Below, one piece after another: positions 51,805 through 61,280 of a stretch of 64,000 nt of DNA. Location: assembly GCA_002412885.1 (NCBI GenBank), contig DHVX01000062.1:283433-347432 (forward strand), given 5' to 3'. Made by a program: the position numbers and the translations under genes. The stretch's first letter is position 1. Each line of letters begins with the position of its first letter. Below the pieces are notes generated by a model. The model worked only from the letters and a program-made list of their open reading frames with translations. It was not told where the DNA came from and did no database searches. This DNA is from Bacteroidales bacterium UBA5197. Its GTDB lineage: Bacteria; Bacteroidota; Bacteroidia; Bacteroidales; Lentimicrobiaceae.

Positions 51805-53595
51805 TTAAATCATGAAAAAATAGAACAGAGAAACTGTAATTGCCAGAAAAAGGATTGTCATTCCACTACCAGCCTTTATATAGTCAGCATTGCGATATCC
51901 ACCCGATGACATCAGGAAAGCATTAACCTGATGTGTGGGCAGGATGAAGGAGTTTGCGGCACAAACCGCTGCCATAAGTACAAGTGGCCTGGGGTCAATA
52001 CCGGCAATCGCTGCCATGCCCATAACCAGTGGAGCCAGCACTACAATTGCTCCCACATTTGACATGAAAAGCGAAAAAACGGTTGATAATACACCAATCA
52101 TGAGCACGATGAAAATGAGGTGCAAATCAATAACTACACTCATGATGGATTCGGCAAGGAACATAGCTGCACCGGTTTTTTGCATGGCAACACCCAATGG
52201 AATTAAACCTGCCAGCAGAAAAACCACTTTCCATTCAATGGCTCCATAGGCTTCTCCGATATTCAAAACACGGGCAAGAACCATACAAAGAGCACCGGTA
52301 AGAAATGCCATGGAAATGGGAAAGCCAAACATTGCCAGGGTTATGGCAAATACAAAGCAGCCTATGGCAGGCCAGGTTTTTGACTTATCTTTATTATCCA
52401 CTTCAAATGCGGTGAGCACCACAAAATCAGTGCTTTCTTTCACTTCCATTATTTTTACCCAACTGCCGTAAACAATCAGGGTATCACCCGGGCTGATCTC
52501 AACATCAGAAAAATCCCCCTCTACTCTTTCTCCCTTGTTGAATAGGATTAACGGCTCAACAACGTAGCGTTTCCTTAAGGAGTATTCTCTTATACTTTTC
52601 CCGGCAAGTTCTGAAGCGGGAGGAATAATGATTTCGGCAAAACCGCTGACATTGGGGTTAAAGTTGTCGGAGAAATGGCGTGATTTAGAAATATCTTCAA
52701 GCTGAAAGTCTTTTGAAAACTGCTCAATGTTCTCTGCAGAACCCAAAACTGCTAGGGTTTGACCATCCTCAAATTTAGTTTTACGCCAGGGAGCGTAAAC
52801 TACATCCTCCCCCTTTCCTATTCCTAACAGATTGACATGGTATGTTTCCCATAAGCTGGCCTCTTCTGTTGTTTTTCCAGTTAATGAGCTTTCATGGGCT
52901 ACGGTCAGCAACTTGATGTTATGCGGTAAATTAAGCTTCTCTACCAGTTTTTCCTGGGCTGTTTTACCTTCTTCTCCGGTTTCTTTCTTAGGTAAAACTT
53001 TGTTTCCAAACAGCAGAAAATAACCTATGCCCGACAACAGAAGCACAATGCCTACGGGGGTTACACTAAATAAGTTGTAGGCTTCATGCCCTTCGGTTTT
53101 TAACAAGTCGTTTACCAGGATGAGCGGACCAGATCCAACCATGGTAAGGGTCCCCCCCAGTATGGCTGCAAACCCTATGGGCATAATAAGCGACGATGCA
53201 GGAATCTTCGTGCGGCGCGAAACCTGCATAATTCCGGGAAGAAAAAGAGCGGCTGAGCCAATGTTTTGAATTAAACCCGATAGTAAACCTGTTGAAAGTG
53301 AAAGTAAGCCTACCAGGTTCCGTTTGCGTGTGCCAGCCTTGCTGATAATAATTTTTGAAAATTCATTCATGATACCCGTGCGGGCAATGCCTCGTCCCAA
53401 TATCATTACGCTCAGCATGGCTATTACGGCATTGCTTGAGAAACCCGAAAACGTCTCAGCCGGATTCAAAATTCCGGTCCAGCCCAGCGCCAGCATACAG
53501 CCAATGGCAACAATGTCAATGCGAACGACATCGATTACCAGCATGATTGCTGTTACACTGAGGATTACTAAAACTACAATAATACCTGAATCCAT
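51805..53595 (-). CDS. SLC13-family permease with two TrkA_C domains
   Basis: 596 residues. Five or six helices, then two RCK_C/TrkA_C domains (about 205-290 and 300-385; blocks GQTLAVLGSAENIEQF and PGDTLIVYGS), then further helices ending FLAITVSLFYFFMI. This is the layout of the SLC13/DASS-like group that includes sulfate and anion permeases (SAC1-like, YfbS). Substrates in the group are sulfate, dicarboxylates or others; sulfate is attractive given the sulfur genes beside it, but the sequence alone does not decide. Confidence 0.88.
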   Translation of the reverse strand: MDSGIIVVLVILSVTAIMLVIDVVRIDIVAIGCMLALGWTGILNPAETFSGFSSNAVIAMLSVMILGRGIARTGIMNEFSKIIISKAGTRKRNLVGLLSLSTGLLSGLIQNIGSAALFLPGIMQVSRRTKIPASSLIMPIGFAAILGGTLTMVGSGPLILVNDLLKTEGHEAYNLFSVTPVGIVLLLSGIGYFLLFGNKVLPKKETGEEGKTAQEKLVEKLNLPHNIKLLTVAHESSLTGKTTEEASLWETYHVNLLGIGKGEDVVYAPWRKTKFEDGQTLAVLGSAENIEQFSKDFQLEDISKSRHFSDNFNPNVSGFAEIIIPPASELAGKSIREYSLRKRYVVEPLILFNKGERVEGDFSDVEISPGDTLIVYGSWVKIMEVKESTDFVVLTAFEVDNKDKSKTWPAIGCFVFAITLAMFGFPISMAFLTGALCMVLARVLNIGEAYGAIEWKVVFLLAGLIPLGVAMQKTGAAMFLAESIMSVVIDLHLIFIVLMIGVLSTVFSLFMSNVGAIVVLAPLVMGMAAIAGIDPRPLVLMAAVCAANSFILPTHQVNAFLMSSGGYRNADYIKAGSGMTILFLAITVSLFYFFMI

Positions 53596-53996
53596 TATTA
53601 TTAGTTGAGATTTTGAGTATTTATTTCAAACCATTCTGGGTTTGTTGTTTCTTTGTCTTTCGGTAACTGGTTCTTCATAAAATGACCAAATTCAAAATTA
53701 TTGTTGTTCATTAAGTTAAGCCTTATATAATTTCAGAATAATATTTCATAATCCTCACTTTCTGAGTAACAGAAAATAAATAATTGAAACTTAAGCATTG
53801 ACCGAAGGAGGTATAAAAACTACCGGGAAATACATTGAATTGCAAATTCAATGGTGTTTAAAGCGGAATTGCAACTGACCGAGGGGAGCTCAGCGAAGCT
53901 AAATTCAGCTTAGCGAGAGTTAGTGCATATTTAATAAAAGATATGGCACCTGGTCTGTTGACAGGAGCTTCTGATCAATTTTTATTCTATGATATC
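53596..53996. other. 400-base spacer
   Basis: AT-rich non-coding sequence before the SLC13 gene. A palindromic phrase AAGCTAAATTCAGCTT is within the repeat-like stretch at about 53895-53911. No promoter could be assigned with confidence and no gene is seen. Confidence 0.4.
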
Positions 53997-54521
53997 CTAT
54001 TCCAAATCTCTCTTATGAAATGAATCGTTGAACTCTTCGCGGTCATAAAATCCCTTAACATCATTCGAGCTCTGAATAGTTTTATCTCCTTTATAATTTC
54101 GAATTACATTTAATTCGTACCCAAAATCAAGAACATCTCCTTTTTTGAACCGTTTGGTTTTCGCAAAAGTTGAACTATCAATCTGGTTTGTGCTCACCAA
54201 TTTATTTTTCTCATCAATCTTTGCCATTCCAATGGGAATAATCAGGTGATTTTCTCCGTCCTTATTTAAAAACTCGTGCACACCGTCGCTTACAAGATTT
54301 TGATATGTATTATGCTCATCTTCTATCATCGATTCAGCAACTTCAATATCGAGATAAACCACACGTTCGGCAGTCTTATTTACAAGCAAATGATCCACTT
54401 TTCCAATGGTGCGGTCATTTGCATCTTTAACATCCCAGCCCCTTACATCGTGGTAATTTTCGGCCACTTTATAACCGGATAATTCATCCAGGTTAAAAAG
54501 ATTCTTGTTTTTATCTGTCAT
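53997..54521 (-). CDS. PRC-barrel domain protein
   Basis: 174 residues from the ATG at 54521 (MTDKNKN); the frame extends further upstream into the neighbouring gene. A PRC-barrel (about residues 18-95: GWDVKDANDRTIGKVDHLLV, RVVYLDIEV) is followed by a second barrel-like half (DVLDFGYELNV). Small PRC-barrel proteins occur in photosynthetic reaction centres, RimM and stress-related membrane-associated proteins. The C-terminus is charged (FYDREEFNDSFHKRD). It lies 23 bases after the gene for a membrane-anchored partner and is probably co-transcribed. Confidence 0.85.
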   Translation of the reverse strand: MTDKNKNLFNLDELSGYKVAENYHDVRGWDVKDANDRTIGKVDHLLVNKTAERVVYLDIEVAESMIEDEHNTYQNLVSDGVHEFLNKDGENHLIIPIGMAKIDEKNKLVSTNQIDSSTFAKTKRFKKGDVLDFGYELNVIRNYKGDKTIQSSNDVKGFYDREEFNDSFHKRDLE

Positions 54522-54544
54522 AATTCTATTGTTTTGAAAATTAA

Positions 54545-55147
54545 TCAATTCATTTTTTGAAGAAGGTCAGATGCCCTTACAAAGTAATTTTTAACTGCAT
54601 CTTTTTGATCAAGCACAAGTACTCCCGGTTTTATTGATTCTGATGCACTTTTTAATTCTCCAACTTCACTTGCCAAACCTGGATACTCTGCCTTTTGGAT
54701 GTTTTGCATTACATTGGTTAAGATATCAACCGCCTTTCTAATGCTATTCGCATGTGTTGTTGCATAAGGATCTTTTGTGATCATTTTTGCATATTCCCTT
54801 GCCTTTTCAATATCTGCACTAACTTCGTATCCAACCTCATTGGCCTTAGCATTTATAGCCTCAATTAGTTTTAATAGCGCATCATTTGTATAAACATGGT
54901 CCAGACCCATCTTTTCCTTATTGTCTTCGGCAAAATTTACATAAGCCGCAACAGCGCCGCTATTTTCTTTTACACCTGAAGGGGAAGTTTCATTCGTATT
55001 GGTGATATAATCTGCTTCAGTTACTGCTTCTGTATTCTTATTGTTGTCATTAAATATCAGGAAATACACAAGCAATGCAGCTACGACAAGGCCAGCAACT
55101 AGCCACGGCCAGATCTGTTTTTTCTGTTCAATTTTAATTTCAGCCAT
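54545..55147 (-). CDS. single-pass membrane protein with helical periplasmic domain
   Basis: 200 residues. A Lys-rich N-terminus, a membrane helix (IWPWLVAGLVVAALLVYFLIF), a Thr/Asn/Glu-rich linker and a helical domain of about 130 residues (DALLKLIEAINAKANEVG, AVDILTNVMQNIQKAEY). I do not recognise the family. It is encoded just before the PRC-barrel gene. Similar pairs occur near stress genes of Bacteroidota, an impression only. Confidence 0.7.
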   Translation of the reverse strand: MAEIKIEQKKQIWPWLVAGLVVAALLVYFLIFNDNNKNTEAVTEADYITNTNETSPSGVKENSGAVAAYVNFAEDNKEKMGLDHVYTNDALLKLIEAINAKANEVGYEVSADIEKAREYAKMITKDPYATTHANSIRKAVDILTNVMQNIQKAEYPGLASEVGELKSASESIKPGVLVLDQKDAVKNYFVRASDLLQKMN

Positions 55148-55277
55148 AATAATTTATTTTTAATACTGTGAATATTGAAGACAAAGTTCACAACCTATAA
55201 AGAAATAAGTGTTATACAACTTTTGTAAATGTTTATATAAATCACACATTAAGACCTCTTTAGATTAATTAGGTCGC

Positions 55278-55526
55278 TTGGAGTTAGACGAACCACGTAA
55301 GGTAACCTTTACCAATGAACACTTCACCTCTTACGACTTTGAGTCGGAGTTGCTTGAAGCATGTTTTGAGGTCTGTATAATTGAGATTCCGGAAGTAAAA
55401 GAAACATATTCGCCGCACGCATTCATGCAGCTTGTTTATCATTACAGACCCGATAGGCGACGGCAAACATTAAAAAAGCTGGGTAAACCCTCCCTGGCAC
55501 TCTCCCCTCCGGTTTTACAGTTTTAA
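55278..55526 (+). CDS. possible small ORF of 82 codons
   Basis: A frame starting at TTG with no ATG. The translation looks protein-like (FTSYDFESELLEACFEVC, acidic then basic) but no family is recognised, and no ribosome-binding site is obvious. It could be a gene remnant. The surrounding 55148-55608 holds nothing else that I recognise. Confidence 0.25.
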   Translation: MELDEPRKVTFTNEHFTSYDFESELLEACFEVCIIEIPEVKETYSPHAFMQLVYHYRPDRRRQTLKKLGKPSLALSPPVLQF

Positions 55527-55608
55527 ACACAGCACATTATCCTGGTTACTGTCACATTGTGTTGACAGCAAACCGCAATTCAAAGTTTAACCCTGTAAAA
55601 CAAACGCC

Positions 55609-56535
55609 ATGCGTTACAAGACAGACAGAATCACCAAGTACAAAGCCCTGTACCAGATACTCAATCAGTATGCTGAGGCATTCGAAGGCGAAGCATTGGC
55701 TTCAGTAGAATCATTAGGAACCCTCAACGACAGGTTCAGCGCCCTTGTGTCGAACCTCACCCGGCCGGTCAGCCTGGTTTACCAAAACAAAACAAGCCAC
55801 CGCGACAGCTTTATTGAATCGCTGCAGCAGGCTGTTAAGCTGGGAATGGCCGTCGCGCGTAAAACGGGCAATACAGCGCTCATGGATGCAGCCACAAATT
55901 ATCGTAGAGAAATAGGTCGCACTTCCGACCATAAGCTTTACGAAATGGCTTTGCACATGAATGAGTTGCTTACACCCCACAGTGAGATGATGGGATCACT
56001 TGGCAATCAGACTGCTTTTATGGTGCAGTTTGCCAATCAGATTCAGGAGTTTTCGCAAACACTCTCGGGCACCGGCCTTTCGCTCAACGAGCGCAAATCG
56101 GGCAGAAGAGAACTGAATGCACTGCTGACAGAGTGCAACAAGCTTCTAACTCAAGAGCTCGATGGCCTTGTGGAAATGCGAAAAAACACACATGGTGAAC
56201 TGTACAACCTTTACACCACCATGCGTATGAAACGCAGATCCCGAAGCAAGGTTGGAGAAAAGCCCGGCCTGTCCGACATCAGCGGCATAGTAACCGATGC
56301 AGTAACCGGGCAGCCGATTACAGATGCACAGGTTACATTGGCCCAGCATGCCACAGTTACCGAAACCGATGAAGATGGTTTCTTTGCCCACGAAGAGCTG
56401 CACGAAGGCAGTTATACTGTGGGTTGCTTTGCCACGGGATACAATGTACCCCCATCTGCAACGGTAAAACTCGGCTCCGACGACAGTGTTGAAATCAATT
56501 TCGCCCTGCAGCCCATCGATCCCATGCTGAACTAA
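55609..56535 (+). CDS. helical protein with C-terminal carboxypeptidase-regulatory-like domain
   Basis: 308 residues with no signal peptide or membrane helix. Residues 1-210 are predicted to be alpha-helical (RYKTDRITKYKALYQILNQY, QTAFMVQFANQIQEFSQTL) and are not recognised. Residues about 225-305 form a carboxypeptidase-D regulatory-like/Ig-like beta-sandwich (SGIVTDAVTGQPITDAQVTL, GSYTVGCFATGYN), a module normally found on exported proteins. Visibly GC-richer than its neighbours. It stands alone with repeats behind it. Confidence 0.75.
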   Translation: MRYKTDRITKYKALYQILNQYAEAFEGEALASVESLGTLNDRFSALVSNLTRPVSLVYQNKTSHRDSFIESLQQAVKLGMAVARKTGNTALMDAATNYRREIGRTSDHKLYEMALHMNELLTPHSEMMGSLGNQTAFMVQFANQIQEFSQTLSGTGLSLNERKSGRRELNALLTECNKLLTQELDGLVEMRKNTHGELYNLYTTMRMKRRSRSKVGEKPGLSDISGIVTDAVTGQPITDAQVTLAQHATVTETDEDGFFAHEELHEGSYTVGCFATGYNVPPSATVKLGSDDSVEINFALQPIDPMLN

Positions 56536-56716
56536 GTTGATGCATATTCATGAAACAAAGGTGCGGGAGTCTGCACCTTTGTTGTTTTATGGGATTTGCG
56601 AATTGCAATGGCTGCTTGCTTCGCTGAACGGCATTTGCAATGCTGCTCCAAACTGCTCTGAGATTTTCAAATTTTCTATTCGTGCTTTCGCGGCTAATAC
56701 TTTATGAATGACCTTC

Positions 56717-56749
56717 GCTGAGCGGCATTTGCAATGCCGCTCCAATCTG
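56717..56749. repeat. dispersed palindromic repeat, copy 1
   Basis: A 33-bp unit containing the perfect palindrome AGCGGCATT-TGC-AATGCCGCT. An identical copy lies at 61861-61893, and weaker copies at about 56622 and 57151. Confidence 0.8.
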
Positions 56750-56754
56750 AAGCA

Positions 56755-56880
56755 ATGCCGCTAGCGCGCGTCTCCTGACGCGTGCTTCCGAATTCCATCC
56801 AGCTGAGTTCCCTCCAGCTTTAGCTGGAGGAATGACAAAAAACCTCAACCCCATTCCGGGCTTTAGCCCAAGCTTTATGC
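56755..56880. repeat. direct repeat unit, copy 1 of 2
   Basis: About 126 bp, starting with GCCGCTAGCGCGCGTCTCCT and including CCAGCTTTAGCTGG and GGGCTTTAGCCC hairpins. The second copy is at 56988-57110. The first 34 bases (56755-56788) are identical in both. No gene in 56536-57221. Confidence 0.8.
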
Positions 56881-56987
56881 CATAACTTTGGGCTAAAGCC
56901 CCTTGAAATCATCATCCATTTCTTGCCACAGGCTAAAGCCGTGTGGCAATTCATTTGATTTTCTTATAGCATTTTCTATCATCACCC

Positions 56988-57110
56988 ATGCCGCTAGCGC
57001 GCGTCTCCTGACGCGTGCTTCTGAATCCCTCCTGCTGAGTTCCCTCCTGCTTTAGCTGGAGGAATGCCAAAAAACCTCAACCCATTCCGGGCTTTAGCCC
57101 AAACCTTATG
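56988..57110. repeat. direct repeat unit, copy 2 of 2
   Basis: About 123 bp with the same order of blocks as 56755-56880 and a few substitutions. The two copies start 233 bases apart. Confidence 0.8.
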
Positions 57111-57221
57111 ATATAAAATTTGGCAAAAGCCCCATACATCCAGCACCTTCGCTGAGCAGCATTTGTTATACTTCTCCGATCTGCGCTGTAAGTCACCCCG
57201 TATAACGGCATCTGCTAAGCT

Positions 57222-58856
57222 TTACCTGATTAACATCAGGCACCCCTTTTGTGTAAAAAGCTTTCCACTGGCATCATAGGGCGAATACAAAATTCTGTAA
57301 GCGTATATGCCGGAAGGTGCAGGTTTGGAAAGGTACTTGCCATCCCACTGATAGACGGGTGATCTGCCTTCAAAAACCAGTTCTCCCCAGCGGTTGTAAA
57401 TCAGAAGACTTTGTATAAACATATTGGTTTGTACCGGGCCAAATGTATCGTTGAGTCCATCGCCGTTTGGGGTAAATGCATTCGGGAAGTCAATAACAGG
57501 AGGACACACATCCACAAAAATTTCGTCACTTACCTCACCACAGCTGAAATTACTGCTTAATTTATAAATGCCTCTGCTGTCAACTGTGGTTTGCATGGTT
57601 GTGTCTCCGTTGCTCCAAAAGTAATTGGGCAGTTCGGTATTGGCTGAAAGCAAAATGGGATAATCTTTTCCGTTTTGGCAAAGAGAGGTGTCGTTGCTAA
57701 GTTTAATTATACCGGTTGGGATGGTATCAATCATAACTTTAACCGAGTCAAGCTGTGTGCCACAGCGGTCGGTGGTAACCAGGTAGTAGGTTCCACCAAA
57801 TGTTGTGCGCAATATTTGTGATGTATCACCATTGCTCCAACTGTATTGTGTAAAGCCAGAAGGGGCAGAAATAATTGCTGTATCGCCCCTGCAGATTGTT
57901 TTCTCATTGGTAAGACTGAGCATCGGAGTATCAAATGTTATAACAATTTCATCGCTCAGGCTGCCGCAATCACCGAGAGAACAGGAAAGTGTGTATTTCC
58001 CCTGATTGTAAACATCAATGTTCTGGCTGGTTTGTCCGGTACTCCAAAGGTAGGAATCATATCCACCAGGTGCATTAAGTCTGTAAGGCATTTCACTGCG
58101 ACAAAGTATGGTATCGGCCCCTAGCACGGGGGCTTTAACTCCGGCAGGTGCTACGCTTACATCATCCAGAAAATAATGTACGACGGTGTGACCCGTCTGG
58201 CTCCAGCTTTCTTTTGTGGTTCTATCTCTTGACATAAAATTGCCAATGGTAATATATTGCTCTCCTCCCTTGGCTTTATACAGATCACTTACCTTCATCC
58301 AGTTTATGCTATCGTTTAATATTTGTTTTGACCTGATCTGAGCTGGTAATTCCAGCAATAATTCAGGTGGCAGCCAGGGAGGATAAGCGGGGATGGTGTC
58401 ACTCAGGTAAGCGTCAACATTCATAATGGCTCCATTGGAACCGAGCTCAGCAAGAACTAAATAGTATTCAACACAATAAACAGTATCCATTTGCAATAAA
58501 TCTTTGAACTCTCCTCTTAAATAACCTCTAAAATCACCAGCATCTTCGTAGTAATAAGCTATAAAACCAGTGTATCCGTTACCAGTTTTTGGATATTGAA
58601 ACCCTAAAGTATTTCTTGGTATATTATAAGATAATGTAGGGTCATTTGCGCAAATGTTAAAAAAAGCTGTTCCGGAATATAAAGAGTACCACTTTGGCAG
58701 ATTTGTGAAACTAGACTGCATAGCACCGAAATTCACGGAATTGCAATCATTGGTAAACTCTTCAAATGAAGGATTGTAAACCAGGTTTTGGGATATTACA
58801 CAATTGGGGGAACTCCAAAGAATCAGCAATATAATGGAATACCAATGCAATTTCAT
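57222..58856 (-). CDS. T9SS-secreted protein with gliding-type (type B) C-terminal domain
   Basis: 544 residues. Signal peptide (LILLWSSPNCVISQN). The N-terminal region (about 25-230) resembles a carbohydrate-binding-like lectin domain (NLVYNPSFEEF, then long loops). Three repeated Ig-like units follow with YSWSNGDT or YLWSTGQT strands. The C-terminus, FPNAFTPNGDGLNDTFGP to the end, is the CHU_C/type B sorting domain (YNRWGELVFE) read by the type IX secretion system. It is probably anchored to the cell surface or secreted and may bind polysaccharide. The neighbouring gene also encodes a T9SS cargo. Confidence 0.92.
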   Translation of the reverse strand: MKLHWYSIILLILWSSPNCVISQNLVYNPSFEEFTNDCNSVNFGAMQSSFTNLPKWYSLYSGTAFFNICANDPTLSYNIPRNTLGFQYPKTGNGYTGFIAYYYEDAGDFRGYLRGEFKDLLQMDTVYCVEYYLVLAELGSNGAIMNVDAYLSDTIPAYPPWLPPELLLELPAQIRSKQILNDSINWMKVSDLYKAKGGEQYITIGNFMSRDRTTKESWSQTGHTVVHYFLDDVSVAPAGVKAPVLGADTILCRSEMPYRLNAPGGYDSYLWSTGQTSQNIDVYNQGKYTLSCSLGDCGSLSDEIVITFDTPMLSLTNEKTICRGDTAIISAPSGFTQYSWSNGDTSQILRTTFGGTYYLVTTDRCGTQLDSVKVMIDTIPTGIIKLSNDTSLCQNGKDYPILLSANTELPNYFWSNGDTTMQTTVDSRGIYKLSSNFSCGEVSDEIFVDVCPPVIDFPNAFTPNGDGLNDTFGPVQTNMFIQSLLIYNRWGELVFEGRSPVYQWDGKYLSKPAPSGIYAYRILYSPYDASGKLFTQKGCLMLIR

Positions 58857-58919
58857 AATTGTAATTTTGGTTTAAAAGGGCACATCTGATTCAATTGGAA
58901 TCAGATGTGCCCGACAGTA

Positions 58920-61280
58920 TTAGTATTTAGAGATCAGTCCGGTTTTAATACATGTTGCTGATTTAACCCGGTAAGAATAGATGCCACTTCGGAGTATCGA
59001 GATATCAAAAGATTTTTCAAAGATACCCTGCTCTATTTTTGTTTCAGGTAAAAGCAATAAAACCTGCCTGCCAGTCATATCCACAACATCAATCTGATAA
59101 TTCTCTTCGGTAAGATTGTTAAATTGAACTGTTATCTGATCAGATGCAGGATTGGGGTAAACCAATAATTCTTCAGCCCAATTGATGACTGTTTCATTAT
59201 CGGCTGTTGTCATTTTGTTGCCTATTGAGTTCACTTTCAGGTAACTCCAGTTGGTACTTGAACCACATTGGTTGCCAACAGTTATAGTTAATTTAAAAGT
59301 TTTGTTATACGATAACAACCCATTGGTGTACGCGAAATAACCGGTCCATCCTGTATAGCTACCGGTATTACAAGATTCAAACCCAGAATATTGGCCCCAA
59401 ACAGTTGAATTGATACAATAATTGTTCAGGTTTTCATAAGTGAGGTTATTTACCCCATTTACAGTGGTTGTTCTGTTATAGATTAATTTGTAAGGAGAGA
59501 CTTGCTCAATTAAAACAGTCAAATAAGTGATAGTACCGATACTATTATTAATTCTGTAGCCAATAGAAGCACTGCCGCAAGGAACAGGCAAATTTATATT
59601 CTGAGATGGGTCGAGATAAGTCTGGGGGTTGTTCTTATTGTATATTTCAAGGGCAACAACAGGAGGTACCGGGACATACATGTTTACAACTTTTGATCCT
59701 GTGTTGATTGTACCACAAGCATCTTTAACAGAATAGGTAATCATTACTAGTCCGCCCTGACAGTTTCCCAGGTTTACCCCGTTTGAAGTCAATGTACGCA
59801 GATCAAGATTTGTCGGTGGAGTGCCATTCGTCCAGGCTCCGTGGTAGTTCATTAATCCCGCACCGGTAATAAAGTTACAACCCCAATCAACAGCCTGAAT
59901 GTCGAATTTGTATTGCACCGGAGTGCCGGATGAATACGTTGCATTGAAACTTAATGCACTATTCTGGCAATAATTGCCATATCCTCCTTCATCACAATTA
60001 CCGACAGGAACACTTCCGTTTATGGTAAAATTTGAGATTCTTACTGCGGGAGTTCCATTAAAATAAGAGTAATCTTCACCGTCTATTTGTTCTGGCAGGG
60101 TGAATACACCCTGGGTATATGATCCTGATTCTAAATATCGGGAATCAAATCCTGCATTGACTGAAGTAAAGGTATTATTGCCCCAGTTAATACCAACCAG
60201 AGTTGTAGCTATCAAATTACCTTGCCCGTCATAAGTTGGAGAAATTCCGTAAATCTTGTTATTTTTAGCATACTCAAGTTGTGTATTTGTCAAATCAAAT
60301 GTGCCGGTTGATATCAACGATTGTGTCTGATTTGAAGTAAGAATCTGAGTAAGACCATTTCGTCCTGAAACATAAAGCTTGGGATTGGTTTCATATAGCG
60401 TGAATTCAATTCCTTTAGCCCCAGGGATGGCATAGCTTTGATGACTTCCAGATACATAATTACCACTTAATGGGAAAATGTTAATTACATGTACCTTTCC
60501 ATTATCGGAAGACCATGCAAAATAATTGGTACCCCAAGAAAGCTCAGCTTCATAAGCTTCAAAATTTAGAATATCAATCTGTAGTTCAGCAGCTGTCACA
60601 ATAGGTATGCCAGCAGAAATTCCGGAACTGGTGATTTCACTTCTAACGACTTCGCCATTACCGACTGAAAACAGAAATCGCTTTTCTGTCGATCCACTTC
60701 CTGTAATTACTTTTGAAACAGCCATTCCTGTATTGTCCCATCCTCCATGATTAGAAACAAAAAATGGTATGGAATACCAAGCGGAGTAATACCCGCCTGA
60801 GGCATCCGGGCAACTGGCATAGACCGATCCATTATAAGTAACAACCGGTGTAGTACCTGAACAGTTAACTTTTACATATAAAACAGGGGAATACCCGGTT
60901 GGGTTGTCCATACTGTAAATTACATAGAATTGACGACAGGTACCAGGTATAGGTACTATATTAATTTCGGGGTTTAAAATTGTATAAGCTTCATTGCAAA
61001 CACTCATATTATACCCGGGTAGCACACCCACACTTTGTCCGGTAGGGCCATAAATATTGTAATCGCGAACATAGAACAATATGTTCCCATTATCATCATA
61101 AACCCCGTTAGCAACAGAGTAAGCACCACCAGGGCCTGGCAATGCAGTTGATGATGGGGTAGAAGTTGACATGTTAAACTTTAAAGAAGGTGTGGTCCAG
61201 TATTTCATCTGTGCTTGTGTAATTGAAGCAGAGAACATTACTGCAAAGAAGAACGCAAAAAAGAATAGTTTATTTTTCAT
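58920..61280 (-). CDS. T9SS-secreted protein with type A sorting domain
   Basis: 786 residues. Signal peptide (FFAFFFAVMFSASITQAQ). A long beta-rich region of no recognised family, with WD-like or propeller-like repeats in the first 430 residues, then several Ig-like segments. The C-terminal about 75 residues (VYPNPASDQITVQF, DMTGRQVLLL, SGIYSYRV) are the type A (Por_Secre_tail) sorting domain. Exported across the outer membrane by T9SS. Its stop is 63 bases upstream of the start of the gliding-type gene, so the two may be co-transcribed. Confidence 0.9.
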   Translation of the reverse strand: MKNKLFFFAFFFAVMFSASITQAQMKYWTTPSLKFNMSTSTPSSTALPGPGGAYSVANGVYDDNGNILFYVRDYNIYGPTGQSVGVLPGYNMSVCNEAYTILNPEINIVPIPGTCRQFYVIYSMDNPTGYSPVLYVKVNCSGTTPVVTYNGSVYASCPDASGGYYSAWYSIPFFVSNHGGWDNTGMAVSKVITGSGSTEKRFLFSVGNGEVVRSEITSSGISAGIPIVTAAELQIDILNFEAYEAELSWGTNYFAWSSDNGKVHVINIFPLSGNYVSGSHQSYAIPGAKGIEFTLYETNPKLYVSGRNGLTQILTSNQTQSLISTGTFDLTNTQLEYAKNNKIYGISPTYDGQGNLIATTLVGINWGNNTFTSVNAGFDSRYLESGSYTQGVFTLPEQIDGEDYSYFNGTPAVRISNFTINGSVPVGNCDEGGYGNYCQNSALSFNATYSSGTPVQYKFDIQAVDWGCNFITGAGLMNYHGAWTNGTPPTNLDLRTLTSNGVNLGNCQGGLVMITYSVKDACGTINTGSKVVNMYVPVPPVVALEIYNKNNPQTYLDPSQNINLPVPCGSASIGYRINNSIGTITYLTVLIEQVSPYKLIYNRTTTVNGVNNLTYENLNNYCINSTVWGQYSGFESCNTGSYTGWTGYFAYTNGLLSYNKTFKLTITVGNQCGSSTNWSYLKVNSIGNKMTTADNETVINWAEELLVYPNPASDQITVQFNNLTEENYQIDVVDMTGRQVLLLLPETKIEQGIFEKSFDISILRSGIYSYRVKSATCIKTGLISKY

